Assembly (NCBI GenBank): GCA_029240815.1
Contig: JARDZO010000235.1
Location: 1-8,880, forward strand
Source: Brevibacillus sp.
GTDB taxonomy: Bacteria; Bacillota; Bacilli; Brevibacillales; Brevibacillaceae
Direction of reading: 5' to 3'
Length of the DNA: 8,880 bases
The notes under the pieces are model-generated. The model was not told where the DNA came from. It did no database searches and saw only the letters and a list, made by a program, of their open reading frames with translations. A program made the translations under genes and the position numbers. Positions 7,689 through 8,880 of this stretch are shown in pieces; the stretch's first letter is position 1, and the number at the start of each line of letters is the position of its first letter.

Positions 7689-8459
7689 TTATTCGTGTAT
7701 GTCCTCTGCTACCAGAAGCTCGACTTCATGGCGCAGCAATGCTTCGACCAGATCTTCATTCGGTTTTTGGTCTGTCACGATGATGTCCAGCTGGTGCAGC
7801 TCCGCCACCCGATACAGCATCGACTTGCCGAATTTGGAGTGATCCGCCAGCACGATGACCTGATCTGCTCGTTTCATCATTTCCTTGATCAAATAGCCGG
7901 ATTCCTCTGACGGTGAAACAAGTCCGAGGGGGGTGATGCCGCATGCCCCGATAAACAGCTTGTCGACATGGTAATCGGAGAGGTTATCAATCGTACGAGA
8001 ACCGTACGCATATTGATCTTCGGGATGGACGTCTCCACCTAGCAGCTTCACCTGAAAGCCCTTTTTGCCAGCGAGACTAGAAGCTGCTGCGAGTGAGCTG
8101 GTGATGATAACGTGATCCGTTGTTTCCAAGGATTCGATGGTGAGCTGAACAGTGGTAGACGCATCCAGCAGCAAGTAGTCGCCATTCTTGACCAGACCTG
8201 CCGCTATGCCTGCAATGCTTCGCTTTCCCGTCAGATCCAGCTGCATGCGCTCCTGGTAGGAATAACTCTTCTTGGATAGCGTGGGCAAAATAGCCCCGCC
8301 TCGAGTACGGAGAATCTGTCCCTGTTCCTCCAGCTTCACAATATCTCGCCTTGCCGTATCTCGGGAGACTCCGAACTGCTCTACCACGTCCTGTACACTT
8401 ATCCGCTGATGGTCCTGTAAATAGTGCAAGATGGCTGCGAGCCTCTCTTCTTGATACAT
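7689..8459 (-). CDS. DeoR/GlpR-family transcriptional regulator
   Basis: This cytosolic repressor-type protein of 256 residues has the two-domain plan of the family. An N-terminal winged helix-turn-helix lies at about 1-57 (EERLAAILHYL, ISVQDVVEQFGVSRDTARRDI, then the wing LEEQGQILRTRGGA). The C-terminal sensor domain, at about 75-235, is related to sugar-phosphate isomerases. It shows DASTT (99-103), TSS (120-122), LLGGDVHPED (139-148), KLFIGACGI (167-175) and ADHSKFG (205-211), the phosphosugar-binding features of this family. The ligand is therefore probably a phosphorylated sugar or related metabolite, but it cannot be named. I chose the ATG at 8459 because GGAG lies 9 nt upstream; the ATG five codons earlier has none. 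The gene stands alone with its own promoter, repeats and terminator, next to no sugar-use genes, so its target is unknown. Confidence 0.93.
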   Translation of the reverse strand: MYQEERLAAILHYLQDHQRISVQDVVEQFGVSRDTARRDIVKLEEQGQILRTRGGAILPTLSKKSYSYQERMQLDLTGKRSIAGIAAGLVKNGDYLLLDASTTVQLTIESLETTDHVIITSSLAAASSLAGKKGFQVKLLGGDVHPEDQYAYGSRTIDNLSDYHVDKLFIGACGITPLGLVSPSEESGYLIKEMMKRADQVIVLADHSKFGKSMLYRVAELHQLDIIVTDQKPNEDLVEALLRHEVELLVAEDIHE

Positions 8460-8502
8460 CAGCTTCCACTCCATCCATGTGCAACCGACTCATTTCAAGC
8501 TT

Positions 8503-8531
8503 ATTGTAAGTCATTCGCGGAATACTCGCAA
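8503..8531 (-). promoter_or_regulatory. Sigma-A promoter of the DeoR-family gene
   Basis: On the minus strand TTGCGA (8531-8526) and TACAAT (8508-8503) are 17 nt apart, matching the consensus boxes at four and five of six positions. The start would fall near 8495-8497, about 37 nt before the chosen ATG. The -35 box overlaps the last copy of the repeat array that lies upstream. Confidence 0.7.
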
Positions 8532-8564
8532 GTAAAAATAAGTAATTTTAAGTATTTGTAAGTA
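8529..8564 (-). repeat. Four direct repeats with an exact 10-bp period, likely operator
   Basis: On the minus strand the hexamer TACTTA occurs at 8564-8559, 8554-8549 and 8544-8539, with a fourth copy TACTTG at 8534-8529. Each copy is separated by 4 AT-rich bases, so all four fall on the same face of the helix. The array ends within the -35 box of the regulator's promoter. DeoR-family proteins often bind several direct repeats near promoters, so an autoregulatory binding site is the likely reading; this is inference from position and spacing. Confidence 0.7.
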
Positions 8565-8639
8565 ATTTTATCAATCAATGATTTTCTTTGACTAATATTC
8601 CCCTCATTATCCGTTTGTGCGCTCTGCGTTTTTGCACAT

Positions 8640-8675
8640 AAAAAAAGACAAGGTGATTTCTCACCTTGCCTTTTT
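8640..8675 (-). terminator. Strong rho-independent terminator after rpmF
   Basis: Just after the rpmF stop, the minus strand has AAAAAGGCAAGGTGA, a GAAA loop, and TCACCTTGTCTTTTT. They pair over about 15 bp with one G-U pair and end in a run of seven T. Because A residues flank the other side, it could also work on the plus strand. It insulates rpmF from the DeoR-family gene. Between it and the repeats (8565-8639) I see no further feature. Confidence 0.93.
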
Positions 8676-8687
8676 GAGCAGCGGATC

Positions 8688-8858
8688 TTACTTCGCTACT
8701 TTCACACCTTTGTAGTGACCGCAGCTTGGGCAAACGCGATGCGCAAGCTTGTATTCGCTGCAATTGTCGCATTTGATCATGCCTGGAATCTCTAATTTGA
8801 AGTGCGTACGACGCATTCTTTTACGGGTTTTGGAAGTTCTCCGTTGAGGTACTGCCAT
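8688..8858 (-). CDS. rpmF: 50S ribosomal protein L32
   Basis: L32 is a small zinc-ribbon protein of the large ribosomal subunit. The 56-residue product begins [20 protein letters not shown], the hallmark of the family, and has four zinc-ligand cysteines as CDNC (30-33) and CPSC (43-46). It is therefore the zinc-binding (C+) form. The rest is basic. The gene is preceded by an excellent ribosome binding site and followed by a strong terminator. In many bacteria rpmF is the gene next to plsX and follows yceD (DUF177); that gene would lie beyond the window edge. Here a DeoR-family gene and fapR sit between rpmF and plsX. Confidence 0.98.
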   Translation of the reverse strand: MAVPQRRTSKTRKRMRRTHFKLEIPGMIKCDNCSEYKLAHRVCPSCGHYKGVKVAK

Positions 8859-8866
8859 CTTCCTTA

Positions 8867-8875
8867 CACCTCCTT
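8867..8875 (-). promoter_or_regulatory. Ribosome binding site of rpmF
   Basis: The minus strand reads AAGGAGGTG, a near-complete complement to the 3' end of Bacillota 16S rRNA, 8 nt before the rpmF ATG. This suits a highly translated ribosomal protein gene. Confidence 0.9.
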
Positions 8876-8880
8876 CAACT

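Noticed and set aside
8575..8772. 65-codon minus-strand frame overlapping rpmF
   Set aside because: It is an out-of-frame reading of rpmF that continues through the rpmF terminator.
1..8880. Mobile elements, CRISPR arrays, defence or toxin-antitoxin genes
   Set aside because: No transposase, integrase, spaced-repeat array, terminal repeats or foreign-looking block is present; nearly all sequence is accounted for by conserved housekeeping genes and short regulatory gaps.

Overview
The window is a stretch of core chromosome from a low-to-mid GC Gram-positive bacterium (Bacillota, Bacillales). Smc, Rnc, FabG and FapR all read as Bacillus-type proteins. The fab gene order, roughly 50% GC and strong AAGGAGG-type ribosome binding sites point to Paenibacillaceae, most likely Brevibacillus or a relative; that genus-level call is inference from remembered protein and gene-order similarity. 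Every real gene lies on the minus strand, so transcription runs from position 8880 towards 1.

In transcription order the window holds: rpmF (ribosomal protein L32) with a strong terminator; a DeoR-family regulator with its own promoter, an array of 10-bp-phased direct repeats and its own terminator; then the fatty acid and phospholipid synthesis cluster fapR-plsX-fabH-fabD-fabG, driven by a promoter whose start region is covered by a 17-bp FapR-type operator. The genes from plsX to fabG are tightly coupled (4-nt, 1-nt and 7-nt overlaps). acpP follows after a 114-nt gap that contains a second promoter, then a perfect hairpin, fabF, rnc (its ATG directly abuts the fabF stop) and a terminator-like hairpin. 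After a 274-nt gap comes the 5' end of smc, cut by the window edge.

Together the genes make nearly all of the initiation and elongation machinery of type II fatty acid synthesis. FabD loads malonyl onto ACP (AcpP), FabH condenses the primer acyl-CoA with malonyl-ACP, FabF elongates, FabG reduces the ketoacyl group, and PlsX passes finished acyl chains to phospholipid synthesis as acyl-phosphate. FapR senses malonyl-CoA and should control the set through the operator in front of its own gene. The dehydratase and enoyl reductase are not in the window.

I see no mobile element, CRISPR array, tRNA, rRNA or foreign cassette, and no candidate for a new enzymatic system. The parts worth a second look are regulatory: the phased repeats before the DeoR gene, the FapR operator/promoter arrangement, the hairpin lacking a U-tract between acpP and fabF, the two hairpins between rnc and smc, and the unusual start region of fapR.
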